14,153 bases of DNA from Opitutia bacterium (GTDB lineage Bacteria; Verrucomicrobiota; Verrucomicrobiia; Opitutales; Seribacteraceae), in assembly GCA_002692605.1 (NCBI GenBank), contig NZLE01000091.1, positions 1 to 14,153 on the forward strand. The letters are read 5' to 3'. Within the stretch, counting starts at the first letter, position 1, and each line of letters begins with the position of its first letter. The notes under the pieces were generated by a model, which worked only from the letters and a program-made list of their open reading frames with translations, was not told the origin of the DNA and searched no databases. Shown here piece after piece: positions 1 to 7,634 of this stretch. The position numbers were made by a program, and so were the translations under genes.

Positions 1-1521
1 CCAAGCATTCGAGGAGTGCCTCCCGTCCCCTCCGATTACATATCAGTCAAGATTTTGATGCAGGATGGAGTCCCGGCGGAAACAACACAGAAAGCTCTTG
101 CCGAAGTTGAAAGAGCCCGTTTGGAAACCATTGATTATTTGATCGAACAGAAAGAACCCAACCCCTTCCGTTACGTTATGAAAACGATGGGAGCCCAGCC
201 CTTTTCGGGCGGGCCAAGAGAAAATGCCGATATCGCGACCGGATCCAATCGCGGGGAAATCAGTGTCGAGCTCATCAAATCCGAAGACCGCACTCGCTCC
301 GCTCCGCAAATTTCAGCTTTATGGAGAGAACGAATTGGTCCCTTACCTGGCTTGAAGCAGCTTTTCTTCGGAGACGTTGCGGCAGGAGGAAGCAAAACTG
401 CGATCGATCTTGAAATTGCAGGGCAGGACTTGAAAGCGATGGGAGTTGCGGCTGACTTGGTGAAGAAAAAATTGGCTAGCTATGAGGGCATTTTTGACGT
501 CACCGATACGTATTCAGGGGGCAAACGAGAAATGAAAATTGAAATTAATGCAAATGGTCTGGCTCTCGGTCTCACTCAGGCTGACTTGGGAAGGCAGATT
601 AGGCAGGCATATTACGGAGAGGAAATCCAACGCATTCAAAAGGAAAGAGATGAGGTGAAAGTCATGCTTCGCTATCCGCTTAAGGATCGTAAAACTCTCA
701 CCGCCCTCCATGATTTGCGTGTCCGAACAAGCAGTGGCGTCGAGGCTCCGTTAAGCGAGGTCGCTACTATTACCATGGGTCAAGGTTACCCAACCATCAA
801 ACGATCCGACAGGTCGCGAATCATCAACGTTCAAACTTCCGCGAACAAGGATACGGCGAAGGTTCCCTTGATCGAAAGAGACCTTGAATTGAATTTTCTG
901 CCGTCCTTAAGAGAGAAATTCCCGAATTCAAGGTTCACCTTTGTCGGAGAAAAGAAAGAACAGGAGGAGAGCGATTCGGGTTTGGCCCAAGCGGGCGGAA
1001 TCTGTCTTTTTGTCATCTATGCTCTGCTTGCCATTCCCTTCCGTTCCTACCTTCAACCCTTTCTAATCATGTCGGTGATCCCCTTCGGCCTCATTGGTGC
1101 GGTTCTCGGGCATTTTCTCTTCGGCTTACCGCTTAGCCAGCTTTCTCATTTCGGGTTGGTCGCCCTGACGGGAGTTGTGATAAACGACAGCTTGGTGCTA
1201 GTGCATTACGTCAACCAACGAGCTAAGGAAACCACTTTATTGGAAGCGACTCGATTGGCGGGCATGGCTCGTTTTCGAGCAATTCTCCTAACTTCCCTTA
1301 CCACTTTTGTCGGACTTTTGCCCATTCTATTCGAAAGAAGCTTACAAGCTCAGTTTCTCAAACCCATGGCGATCGCCATTGGATTTGGGGTGCTTTTTGC
1401 CACCTTCATCACCTTACTTATGGTTCCTTGCCTCTACCTGATCCTGGAAGATCTAAAGAAAATCGGAACCGCCGTACTCTTGAAGCTGGGCATCATAACA
1501 AATGCTCCGATCGAAGCTTAA
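1..1521 (+). CDS. RND efflux transporter permease, C-terminal part (5' end outside window)
   Basis: The reading frame is open from base 1 and ends at TAA 1519-1521, so this is the 3' part of a longer gene; RND permeases are usually about 1000-1050 residues and about 506 are seen. The first 320 or so residues match the second periplasmic porter/docking region. They are followed by five hydrophobic segments near bases 985-1040, 1060-1125, 1147-1215, 1279-1332 and 1363-1446, which fit TM8-TM12. The TM10 motif reads GVVINDSLVLV (about 1168-1200), the NDS variant seen in many RND permeases, rather than the lysine-containing motif of AcrB. Family knowledge: these inner-membrane trimers export drugs, metals or lipids by proton antiport together with a periplasmic adaptor and an outer-membrane channel, implying a diderm cell. 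The aspartates of TM4 that carry protons would lie outside the window. Substrate cannot be assigned. The gene converges on the ArsR-methyltransferase gene with 18 bases between stops. Confidence 0.93.
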   Translation, partial: PSIRGVPPVPSDYISVKILMQDGVPAETTQKALAEVERARLETIDYLIEQKEPNPFRYVMKTMGAQPFSGGPRENADIATGSNRGEISVELIKSEDRTRSAPQISALWRERIGPLPGLKQLFFGDVAAGGSKTAIDLEIAGQDLKAMGVAADLVKKKLASYEGIFDVTDTYSGGKREMKIEINANGLALGLTQADLGRQIRQAYYGEEIQRIQKERDEVKVMLRYPLKDRKTLTALHDLRVRTSSGVEAPLSEVATITMGQGYPTIKRSDRSRIINVQTSANKDTAKVPLIERDLELNFLPSLREKFPNSRFTFVGEKKEQEESDSGLAQAGGICLFVIYALLAIPFRSYLQPFLIMSVIPFGLIGAVLGHFLFGLPLSQLSHFGLVALTGVVINDSLVLVHYVNQRAKETTLLEATRLAGMARFRAILLTSLTTFVGLLPILFERSLQAQFLKPMAIAIGFGVLFATFITLLMVPCLYLILEDLKKIGTAVLLKLGIITNAPIEA

Positions 1522-1539
1522 TCCTCCATGGATCAAACA

Positions 1540-2466
1540 CTAGGGTCGTTCTCCAACCCCGAGAATGGTTTCGAAATAAGGTTCCTTGGATTCCTTGGAA
1601 ACGATTTCCACCTTTGCTCGTTTGAATCCGGTCTCACGAATCATCCGATATAGATCATTCTCTCCAAAGCCTAGCCAGTGATCCTTGTATAGTTCACGGG
1701 CTTTTTCAAAATGATGTTTCTTTAGATCAAGAACCACGAGCTGTCCGCCTGGTTTAAGGATCCGAAAAGCTTCCGACAAGGCTTTTTCAGGGTGAATGGC
1801 ATGATGCAGGGATTGACTCATCAAGGCCAAATCGACTTTTTTTGCAGGAAGGGGAACTTTTTCAATATCACCCTCGATGTATTCCAAATTGGAAAGGCTC
1901 TTCTTTTTGGCGAGGCTGGTTCCCAACCTCACCATACTTCTGGAACTATCGATGCAAAAAACCTTGCGAGCCCGCTCGGCGAGAAGTTGAGATAACGTTC
2001 CCTCCCCTGCCCCTAGGTCCGCTATAGTGATTTCAGGAACCAAGCGGAGTAGAAAATGCCCCATGGATTCCCAGGAACGCCCAGGTACGTAATGCTTTCC
2101 CAAGCGTTCCGCTACCTCGTCAAAATACTTCTCACTTTCCCTTCTTCGACTTTCGACAATCCTAACAAGAGCGGACTGATCACTTTCCCAAAATTCGTCG
2201 TCCGTATCTTCCTGCAGCGCCAACCTGACCAAATCAAACTTTGGTGATCCATCCAAGCTCAGCACATAGAAGGTTTTCTTACCATCCTTTCGGTCCTGTA
2301 CCATTTCATTCCTTCGAAGCAAGGAGAGATGGGATGATATGCGCGATTGTCCCATTTCCAAAATCTCCTGCAACTCAGCAACGGATAATTCTTCCTGCCC
2401 AAGAAGTCTGAGAATGCGCAGGCGGGTGCTGTCTGAAAGAACTTGTAAAATTTCGGTTGTCTTCAT
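1540..2466 (-). CDS. ArsR-family HTH regulator fused to a SAM-dependent methyltransferase domain
   Basis: A 308-residue two-domain protein. Residues 1-85 or so are an ArsR-type winged helix: LSDSTRLRILRLL, then a recognition helix around SRISSHLSLLRR (41-52), then the wing DGKKTFYVLSL. Residues 130-280 are a class I methyltransferase fold: motif I IADLGAGEGTLS (148-159), an acidic residue after strand 2 at D173, EGDIEKVPL (198-206), and the late motif ILKPGGQLVVLDL (236-248). The alpha-3 metal site typical of ArsR/SmtB (ELCVCDL) here reads ELSVAEL, and C171 is the only cysteine, so metal sensing by that site is unlikely. The same architecture occurs in regulators linked to the SAM/SAH methyl cycle; that this one senses SAM or SAH, or methylates something, is inference. 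GAGG seven bases before the ATG supports the start. It follows the greA fusion gene on the same strand after 97 bases. Confidence 0.9.
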   Translation of the reverse strand: MKTTEILQVLSDSTRLRILRLLGQEELSVAELQEILEMGQSRISSHLSLLRRNEMVQDRKDGKKTFYVLSLDGSPKFDLVRLALQEDTDDEFWESDQSALVRIVESRRRESEKYFDEVAERLGKHYVPGRSWESMGHFLLRLVPEITIADLGAGEGTLSQLLAERARKVFCIDSSRSMVRLGTSLAKKKSLSNLEYIEGDIEKVPLPAKKVDLALMSQSLHHAIHPEKALSEAFRILKPGGQLVVLDLKKHHFEKARELYKDHWLGFGENDLYRMIRETGFKRAKVEIVSKESKEPYFETILGVGERP

Positions 2467-2486
2467 TTATAGGCCTCAATCAGAAT

Positions 2487-2496
2487 TCATGCATGA
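2487..2496. promoter_or_regulatory. Perfect 10-bp palindrome upstream of the ArsR-methyltransferase gene
   Basis: TCATGCATGA is its own reverse complement and sits 20 bases upstream of the regulator's start codon. Position and symmetry would suit an autoregulatory operator for a dimeric winged-helix protein. Known ArsR operators are usually longer and often interrupted, so this is only a candidate. Confidence 0.25.
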
Positions 2497-2531
2497 GGAA
2501 CCCTTGGCAAATCCCTTTTTGCGGGAATTCG

Positions 2532-2552
2532 AAGGAAGTCAAAGACTTCCTT
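2532..2552 (-). terminator. Hairpin just after the greA fusion gene (possible terminator or processing structure)
   Basis: AAGGAAGT (2532-2539) and ACTTCCTT (2545-2552) form a perfect 8-bp stem with a 5-base loop, starting 11 bases after the greA stop codon. In the minus-strand transcript a further TTCG/CGAA pairing is possible across a bulge. There is no run of U after the stem, so it is not a canonical intrinsic terminator; it could also stabilise the mRNA 3' end. Confidence 0.35.
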
Positions 2553-2563
2553 AAGACCTCGAA

Positions 2564-4456
2564 CTACTGAGAATCGATCCAGCGGTTCAAACCTTCAATC
2601 CGCCAGCTTTGCAAGTTTCCTTCGACATCGGTCTCAACAAGCTCACCAACTTTCTTGCTGAGCAACTTTTGGCCTAATGGGGTAAGATAGGACAAAACGT
2701 TATTATCGGGATCGCTATCCCAAGCTCCCAGAATTACGTATTTTTGAGATTCTCCGGAATTCGCATCCTTGAGGCTGACAATTGATCCGATCCCAACCAC
2801 ATCACTTGGAGCGTCCTTAAAATCGGTGGGTTTTGCTCGCATTAGGTCTTGTTGAAGCTCAGCTTGCCGGGCCAAGAGAATCTTTTGCTCGTCCTTGGCC
2901 ATTTGGTATTCGGCGTTTTCTCGTAAATCACCAAGTTCCCTCGCCGCTTCGATTGCCTGTGAATTGGTTGGAATTTTCTCCTTGTTCAATTCATCAAGGT
3001 CACGCATCTTTTGGTCGTAACTGGACTGTGAGACAATCAGGGAATCATCAGAGACCATTGCCGAAGAAGAGTCCGAAGAACCAGAGGAATCTCCCTCTCC
3101 GTCGACCATGGATTGAATCTCCGGATAGCGTTTGATGAAACGAGCCAAAAGGGATCGCTTGCTCAAATCTTCAAATCCAGGATTAAGCAGAAGGGCTTGA
3201 GCCAAATCTTTCGCATTTTCGGAGGAGCCTTTGCTCAAAATATCGGGTAGCAATTCCTTGTCCTCGGAGAGAATTTCTGCAAGAGGAATCCTTCTTGTGG
3301 TGGTGTTCTGCAAAGATTCGTAATCGATCGCGGAGAAAACTGCGGTGAGTAGTCTGGGACTAATCAAATCGCTGAGCAAATCCTTAAATTTGGCAAGATC
3401 CCTGAACTTCAGTACCCATAAGAGGACAGGAGCCTTAAGGCTTTGTTCGTCCAGCCAAGTGTTGAGAGATTTGACCAGCAAATCGGATTCTTCGCGATCT
3501 ACCAGAAAATGAGCGCATTCGCCTGAAAACTTAACGGCTGTATTTTGCAAAAGGTTGACAATTAGAGGTTTCCAGTTTTCAGGATAAACTCTGGTAACCA
3601 GATCAAGGAAACGAGAATGAAACTTGGTCGGCATTTGATCGGCCAATCCGGGTAAGTCACCTTCGCACTCATTCAGAATCGAAGCGGAAGTTGGCTCAAG
3701 TTTTTCAACATCCTCCTCAACGTCACGGGCCAAATTGTTGCGTACCCAAATACCATACAGTCGGTCCGCTTGACTGAGGTTACGAGCCTCCATAATGGCA
3801 ACGGTCAGTTCATGGAGAACTTGTGGCAAATCCGCATGCAAAGCCTCTTTTTCCGTAGCCAAATCGAAAAGCTTCTCTGCCAGCGCGATCTTTTCCTTGG
3901 AGCGCTTCTCTTCGAAAAAGTCCAGGAGTACTTCCTGCTCCGGTTTAACGGGTTCGTCGCGCAAAACATAGGGTTCGGTTTTTTTATTGGGAACCGCAAC
4001 TCTCGGATCCTTAACCAGCAGTTTCTTGGTTGCAGTCCACCATTTCTTGGCTTTTGCGGGACCCAAAAGATAACCGAGAATCTTTTCAATTTCACGAGTG
4101 GATGAACAGCCATCTTCGCTTTTGGAAAGAATTTCTATGATAAGACTGACGGGTTCCTTCTTGGCCATTAGCTCGACCTCTTCAGGATTCGAACGGTGCT
4201 TGGATAGAATATGATCATCATCCAAAACCTCCAGCTTTCCCAAACAAAAAACCGGATCCATGGCATGACTTTTCCTCTCATCTTCATCGAAATCGATTAA
4301 GATCATACCACGCTCAGATTCAAAACCCGAAATTTGGCCAAAACCCCAACTTCGATGGATGCAACATGCACCTTCCTTCATTGCCTCAAAGGCAGGGCGT
4401 GATGATTCAAGGGTTGGATCTTGTTCGATCAGGCGATCGATTACTTCGAGGTTCAT
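2564..4456 (-). CDS. greA: GreA-type transcript cleavage factor with a large N-terminal extension
   Basis: 630 residues, whereas ordinary GreA has about 158. The C-terminal 150 residues are a complete GreA: the coiled-coil tip ELGDLRENAEYQ (507-518) keeps D510 and E513, equivalent to the acidic pair that positions Mg2+ in the RNA polymerase secondary channel, and a globular FKBP-like domain follows (about 550-628). Family role: rescue of backtracked polymerase by stimulating RNA cleavage. The first 450 residues are mostly predicted helical; they begin with a compact segment containing SWGFGQISGF (36-45) and FDEDERKSHAMDP that looks like a small beta-barrel, and end in a Ser/Asp-rich linker (about 453-478). 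Chlamydial GreA also carries a long N-terminal region, which supports a PVC origin. No Shine-Dalgarno is visible before the ATG (CACCTGA ATG). The gene follows the MFS gene after 107 bases. The function of the extension is unknown to me. Confidence 0.92.
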   Translation of the reverse strand: MNLEVIDRLIEQDPTLESSRPAFEAMKEGACCIHRSWGFGQISGFESERGMILIDFDEDERKSHAMDPVFCLGKLEVLDDDHILSKHRSNPEEVELMAKKEPVSLIIEILSKSEDGCSSTREIEKILGYLLGPAKAKKWWTATKKLLVKDPRVAVPNKKTEPYVLRDEPVKPEQEVLLDFFEEKRSKEKIALAEKLFDLATEKEALHADLPQVLHELTVAIMEARNLSQADRLYGIWVRNNLARDVEEDVEKLEPTSASILNECEGDLPGLADQMPTKFHSRFLDLVTRVYPENWKPLIVNLLQNTAVKFSGECAHFLVDREESDLLVKSLNTWLDEQSLKAPVLLWVLKFRDLAKFKDLLSDLISPRLLTAVFSAIDYESLQNTTTRRIPLAEILSEDKELLPDILSKGSSENAKDLAQALLLNPGFEDLSKRSLLARFIKRYPEIQSMVDGEGDSSGSSDSSSAMVSDDSLIVSQSSYDQKMRDLDELNKEKIPTNSQAIEAARELGDLRENAEYQMAKDEQKILLARQAELQQDLMRAKPTDFKDAPSDVVGIGSIVSLKDANSGESQKYVILGAWDSDPDNNVLSYLTPLGQKLLSKKVGELVETDVEGNLQSWRIEGLNRWIDSQ

Positions 4457-4524
4457 TCAGGTGGTTGGGTAAAGCAGGTTGCCGGCGAGTTTGGTATTTT
4501 TACAATCGGAAATGGAATATCTTA

Positions 4525-4556
4525 AGGATTTCCAAAATTTTGGCGAGGGAAATCCT
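4525..4556 (-). terminator. Hairpin between the MFS gene and greA
   Basis: AGGATTTCC (4525-4533) and GGAAATCCT (4548-4556) are perfect 9-bp complements separated by 14 bases. The structure begins 7 bases after the MFS stop codon on the minus strand. The sequence after it (TAAGATATTCC) has no U tract, so efficient intrinsic termination is doubtful; it may attenuate read-through into greA or protect the upstream mRNA. Confidence 0.35.
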
Positions 4557-4563
4557 ACTAAAA

Positions 4564-5904
4564 TTATGCCACTTTTTCAGATACGGGATGAGTTGGCTGA
4601 GGCACTTTCCTTAAGATTAGGAAAGGAAGAAGCAAAATAACCGCCCCAAAGACGTAGGCGGTAACCGAACCACAAGTGAAATAAACCAAACCAGCAAGCA
4701 GTGGACCACATGCTCTTGCCATCGAACCAGAGGAACGAAAGATCCCAAGATGAAAACCTTGATCGCTTTCACCGGAATGGAGGGAAGTCAATGCAGTTAA
4801 AGTCGGACTAATCAAAGCGACACCACAGGACATAAGAAAGAGAGCAATGAAAAATGTGATTTCGTCAAAAGAGTTCGAAATCATCAGAAAAGCCAAAGTT
4901 CCAAGCAAAATCCCCAAGAGAGCCATCCTTCTTTCTCCGATTTTACCAACGAATCTGCGAACGAAAAATCCTTGGGCAAAAATGAGAGTCAGACCAATCA
5001 GCAAGAACATATTAACGATTTCTCGAGGAGAATAGGAAAACCGCTCGACTGCAAGAAAAGTGAGAGTGAATTCCATCCCGCTGAAAGAAATCATGTAAAA
5101 GAGATATGCGAGGCAAGTTTTTCGGACAGCATCGTTCTCGATCCGTCCAAGTTGAAAAATGGCAGGTTTGGGTTTCCCATCGCTTCCTCTCTTATCTTCA
5201 GCCAAAGTTTCACGGAATCGCACCCACACCCAAAGCAGATTAAGCACCGCAAGACTAAGACTGATCAAAGCGGCCGAAGAAAAGGGCGTGAACGAAAAAA
5301 TCCCATCCGAGAACGATGACAACTGCCAATAGAAGGAAAATCCTCCCAAGGCAGGACCTAAGATAAATCCCAAACCGAAAGCTATGCCTACCAAAGCCAT
5401 CCCTCTGGATCGATTCTCTCGTGAAGTGACGTCCGCGATCGCTGCAGTGGCAACGGATAAATTTCCGCTCGCGACACCACCCAGGATGCGAGATAGAACC
5501 AAAATCCAAAAATCACCGGCAAAAATCCAAAGGAGGTATCCCAGGCAAGTGCCTCCAAGTGTGTAAAGAAGGACCGGACGCCTTCCTATCTTATCCGACA
5601 ATCGCCCCCATATGGGAGCGAAGAAGAATTGTAGAACCGCATAAAGGGATCCCAATGCTCCTCCGAAAATAACCGTTTCGAAACGAAAGGAGCCCGCATC
5701 CTGCCCGACAATTGAAAAGCTGAGAATGAAATCTACGAAATCAGTGACCAAACCACCTCCGAGTCTAGCCTCCCTAGCCAAGTAGTGATCAAGCATCTCC
5801 GGGAATAGTGGAAACAAAACCGAAAAACCTACCATATCCAAAAAGATCGTCAGAAAAACAACGCCAAAAGTGGATCGTTTCACTTTCTGATCACTTGCTT
5901 TCAT
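4564..5904 (-). CDS. MFS transporter, TetA-like drug:H+ antiporter family
   Basis: 446 residues with about 12 hydrophobic segments. TM1 contains FLDMVGFSVLFPLFP (21-35), like the first-helix motif of the 12-TM drug:H+ antiporters. Motif A is present as GRLSDKIGRRP (100-110) in the TM2-TM3 loop, R139 lies in LSRILGGVASG (TM4), and the antiporter motif C appears as LGPALGG (182-188) in TM5. Together these indicate proton-driven export from the inner membrane, but the substrate cannot be named and a tetracycline link should not be assumed. The segment between TM1 and TM2 (about 38-78) is longer than in TetA and includes hydrophobic stretches. The gene starts 27 bases after the coaD stop, so the two are probably cotranscribed; greA follows. 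No Shine-Dalgarno is evident before the ATG. The last residues are polar and Pro-rich (KVPQPTHPVSEKVA). Confidence 0.9.
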   Translation of the reverse strand: MKASDQKVKRSTFGVVFLTIFLDMVGFSVLFPLFPEMLDHYLAREARLGGGLVTDFVDFILSFSIVGQDAGSFRFETVIFGGALGSLYAVLQFFFAPIWGRLSDKIGRRPVLLYTLGGTCLGYLLWIFAGDFWILVLSRILGGVASGNLSVATAAIADVTSRENRSRGMALVGIAFGLGFILGPALGGFSFYWQLSSFSDGIFSFTPFSSAALISLSLAVLNLLWVWVRFRETLAEDKRGSDGKPKPAIFQLGRIENDAVRKTCLAYLFYMISFSGMEFTLTFLAVERFSYSPREIVNMFLLIGLTLIFAQGFFVRRFVGKIGERRMALLGILLGTLAFLMISNSFDEITFFIALFLMSCGVALISPTLTALTSLHSGESDQGFHLGIFRSSGSMARACGPLLAGLVYFTCGSVTAYVFGAVILLLPFLILRKVPQPTHPVSEKVA

Positions 5905-5931
5905 CCGGTCTTCGTCGAACCCAAGAATCCT

Positions 5932-6417
5932 TCAACTTCCTTGGGAAAGACTCCGCAGAGCCCGCAAGACGTTTTCGGGTACCAAATCCGTTTCCTTATC
6001 ACCGAACAAATGAACTTGCTTGATCAGTTGTGAGCTTGTGTAGAAGTACTTTTCGTTGGGCATAAGAAAAATCGTCTCCAGTTCGGAATCCAAATGCCTA
6101 TTCATTTGAGCCATTTGAAATTCGTATTCGAAATCGGAAACGGCTCTTAGCCCCCGAACCAAAACGGTTGCTTGCTTACTCTTGGCATAATCGACCAGCA
6201 ATCCTTCAAAAGATTCCACGGTGGCGTTCGAGAAGGAATCCAAGTTTTCCCTTACCATTTCCACTCTACTCTCCACGTCGAAGGTCGTGTTTTTGGAGGA
6301 GTTCCCCCCCGATACCGCAACGATCACGCGATCAAAAAGTTTTGAAGCTCTCGACAAGACGTCCAAATGCCCCATGGTCACTGGATCGAAAGTCCCCGGA
6401 TAAAGTGCGGTTGTCAT
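5932..6417 (-). CDS. coaD: Phosphopantetheine adenylyltransferase
   Basis: CoaD catalyses the reversible transfer of AMP from ATP to 4'-phosphopantetheine, making dephospho-CoA, the penultimate step of coenzyme A synthesis in the cytosol. From the chosen ATG (6415-6417) the protein has 161 residues, the normal family length, and begins MTTALYPGTFDPVTMGHLD, aligning with the E. coli N terminus. The nucleotidyltransferase TxGH motif is TMGH (14-17). RGLRAVSDFEYE is the family signature for substrate binding, and YTSSQLIKQ corresponds to the ISSSxVR/K-like ATP-binding motif. An in-frame upstream ATG at 6462 would add 15 residues (MVMDFAEC...) with no homology support, so it is not used. Neither start has a clear Shine-Dalgarno. 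It is the first gene of a minus-strand run leading into the MFS gene and lies divergent from pgsA with 105 bases between. Confidence 0.97.
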   Translation of the reverse strand: MTTALYPGTFDPVTMGHLDVLSRASKLFDRVIVAVSGGNSSKNTTFDVESRVEMVRENLDSFSNATVESFEGLLVDYAKSKQATVLVRGLRAVSDFEYEFQMAQMNRHLDSELETIFLMPNEKYFYTSSQLIKQVHLFGDKETDLVPENVLRALRSLSQGS

Positions 6418-6479
6418 GAAGGAAGAAAAGATAGCGACACATTCGGCGAAGTCCATCACCAAGCTTCATTGCCTTAAGA

Positions 6480-6508
6480 TTGCAATACTTAGGTTCAACC
6501 CGTATCGT
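6480..6508 (+). promoter_or_regulatory. Candidate sigma-70-type promoter for pgsA-pgpA-ptsH
   Basis: TTGCAA (6480-6485) and TATCGT (6503-6508) each match four of six consensus bases and are separated by 17 bases, ending 14 bases before the pgsA start. The region is the divergent gap between coaD and pgsA, where promoters must lie. A second -10-like TATAAC lies at 6513-6518, very close to the ATG. No experimental support; this could be chance. Confidence 0.3.
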
Positions 6509-6522
6509 CCTCTATAACCGTC

Positions 6523-7137
6523 ATGAACCTGCCTAATCTCCTTACCCTATCGAGAATTCCACTCATGCTTGTGGTAATCGGATTACTCTATCCACCGCCT
6601 GAAGAAAGTTGGTCTTGGGTTAGAACCATTGCGCTTATAGTTTTTCTTTTTGCCGCACTCACCGATTGGCTGGATGGTTGGTTGGCTAGAAAATTCGGCC
6701 AGGTTTCCGAATTCGGGAAATTTATGGATGCCTTGTCTGACAAAGTTTTGACTCTCGGGATGTTCGTGAGTTTGCTGGCTTTGGGAGAATTGGGGAAGTG
6801 GGCCCTTTTCCCGATTCTTTTGATTTTATCACGGGAACTTCTCATTACCGGATTGAGGTTGGTTGCGTCAGGAAGAGGAAAGACTCTCGCCGCCGAAAAG
6901 ATAGGCAAACTCAAGACCGTCATACAACTCACCTGCATTTGTCTGATTTTGGCTAAACTCTCAATGAGTGTGGACTTCGCTCATTATGCCACCCAATCCT
7001 GGCATCAAAACCTCGTACTCGCTTTGGACTTCAGCGGATCGCTTACATTACTTCTCGCCACAGCTATAACGGTTTATTCAGGCATAGTCTACATGGCGAA
7101 ATATTGGCGTTTCTTCGTCGAAGAAAACGATCCGTGA
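6523..7137 (+). CDS. pgsA: CDP-diacylglycerol--glycerol-3-phosphate 3-phosphatidyltransferase
   Basis: PgsA makes phosphatidylglycerophosphate and CMP from CDP-diacylglycerol and glycerol-3-phosphate in the inner membrane, the committed step to phosphatidylglycerol and cardiolipin. The 204-residue product carries the complete CDP-alcohol phosphatidyltransferase signature: D48, then D51-G-x2-A-R, eight residues, G65-x3-D69-x3-D73, with all four aspartates that bind metal and substrate. The N terminus MNLPNLLTLSRIP matches the conserved start of this enzyme. Several membrane helices are visible (about 10-23, 33-47, 76-90, 94-110 and the C-terminal half). Phosphatidylserine synthase shares the fold, but the NLLTLSRIP start and the pgpA partner directly downstream favour PgsA. 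The gene starts divergently from coaD, without a visible Shine-Dalgarno, and ends two bases before the likely pgpA ATG. Confidence 0.94.
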   Translation: MNLPNLLTLSRIPLMLVVIGLLYPPPEESWSWVRTIALIVFLFAALTDWLDGWLARKFGQVSEFGKFMDALSDKVLTLGMFVSLLALGELGKWALFPILLILSRELLITGLRLVASGRGKTLAAEKIGKLKTVIQLTCICLILAKLSMSVDFAHYATQSWHQNLVLALDFSGSLTLLLATAITVYSGIVYMAKYWRFFVEENDP

Positions 7138-7139
7138 GA

Positions 7140-7634
7140 ATGCCCGAACTGTTCGTTGGCTTGGCAACCCTTGGGCCTGTAGGAAAAAAGCTTCCCGCGC
7201 CCGGTACTTTCGGTTCCTTGGTTGGATTGTGCGTTTTCGGTTGTTTGGTCCTGATCGCCAAGATGAGCCCCTTGCTCGTATCGCTGCTGTTTATTCCGCT
7301 TTTTCTCGTTGGAATTCCATTATGCTCCAAAGCGGAGGAAATCTTGGGGAAATCAGACCCGGGTGAAGTCATCTGGGACGAATTCACCGCAATTCCCTTT
7401 GTTTTCCTTCTGATCCCTCAAGAAATAAACTCTCAGAACGAGCTAAAATCATTCGGATGGCTTTTTGCGGGATTTCTGGTTTTCCGCTTTTTTGATATCC
7501 TCAAACCTTTTGGAATCAAGAGACTGCAATCCATTTCCGGAGGTATGGGAGTTATGATCGACGACCTGGTTGCCGCCCTTTTTGCATCGATCACTCTCTT
7601 TGCAGCAAAAACTTTTCCTTTGTCTTTTTTCTGA
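7140..7634 (+). CDS. pgpA: Phosphatidylglycerophosphatase A
   Basis: PgpA removes phosphate from phosphatidylglycerophosphate to give phosphatidylglycerol, the step after PgsA, so the pair forms a complete two-step module in the membrane. From ATG 7140 the protein has 164 residues, normal for PgpA. Recognisable family segments are KLPAPGTFGSL near the N terminus, the acidic WDEFTAIPF in the middle, and FRFFDILKPFGIKRLQ followed by GGMGVMIDDLVAAL near the C terminus, which hold the acidic residues expected to bind Mg2+. Three to four hydrophobic segments are present. The frame stays open upstream: GTG at 7134 overlaps the pgsA TGA, and a TTG at 7104 would add 12 basic residues inside pgsA. ATG 7140 aligns best with the family. 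Translational coupling to pgsA is likely, and ptsH follows 24 bases after the stop. Confidence 0.93.
   Translation: MPELFVGLATLGPVGKKLPAPGTFGSLVGLCVFGCLVLIAKMSPLLVSLLFIPLFLVGIPLCSKAEEILGKSDPGEVIWDEFTAIPFVFLLIPQEINSQNELKSFGWLFAGFLVFRFFDILKPFGIKRLQSISGGMGVMIDDLVAALFASITLFAAKTFPLSFF

Noticed and set aside
1522..1539. Possible terminator between the RND gene and the ArsR-methyltransferase gene
   Set aside because: The 18-base gap contains only a CCATGG palindrome and no stem with a T run on either strand.
3770..4113. Open frames of about 100 codons on both strands within the greA fusion gene
   Set aside because: Both are in frames alternative to a continuous 630-codon gene with an intact C-terminal domain, and neither shows a known motif.
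6418..6462. Upstream start of coaD adding 15 residues
   Set aside because: CoaD proteins begin at the strand leading into YPGTFDP; the ATG at 6417 gives the normal 161-residue length.
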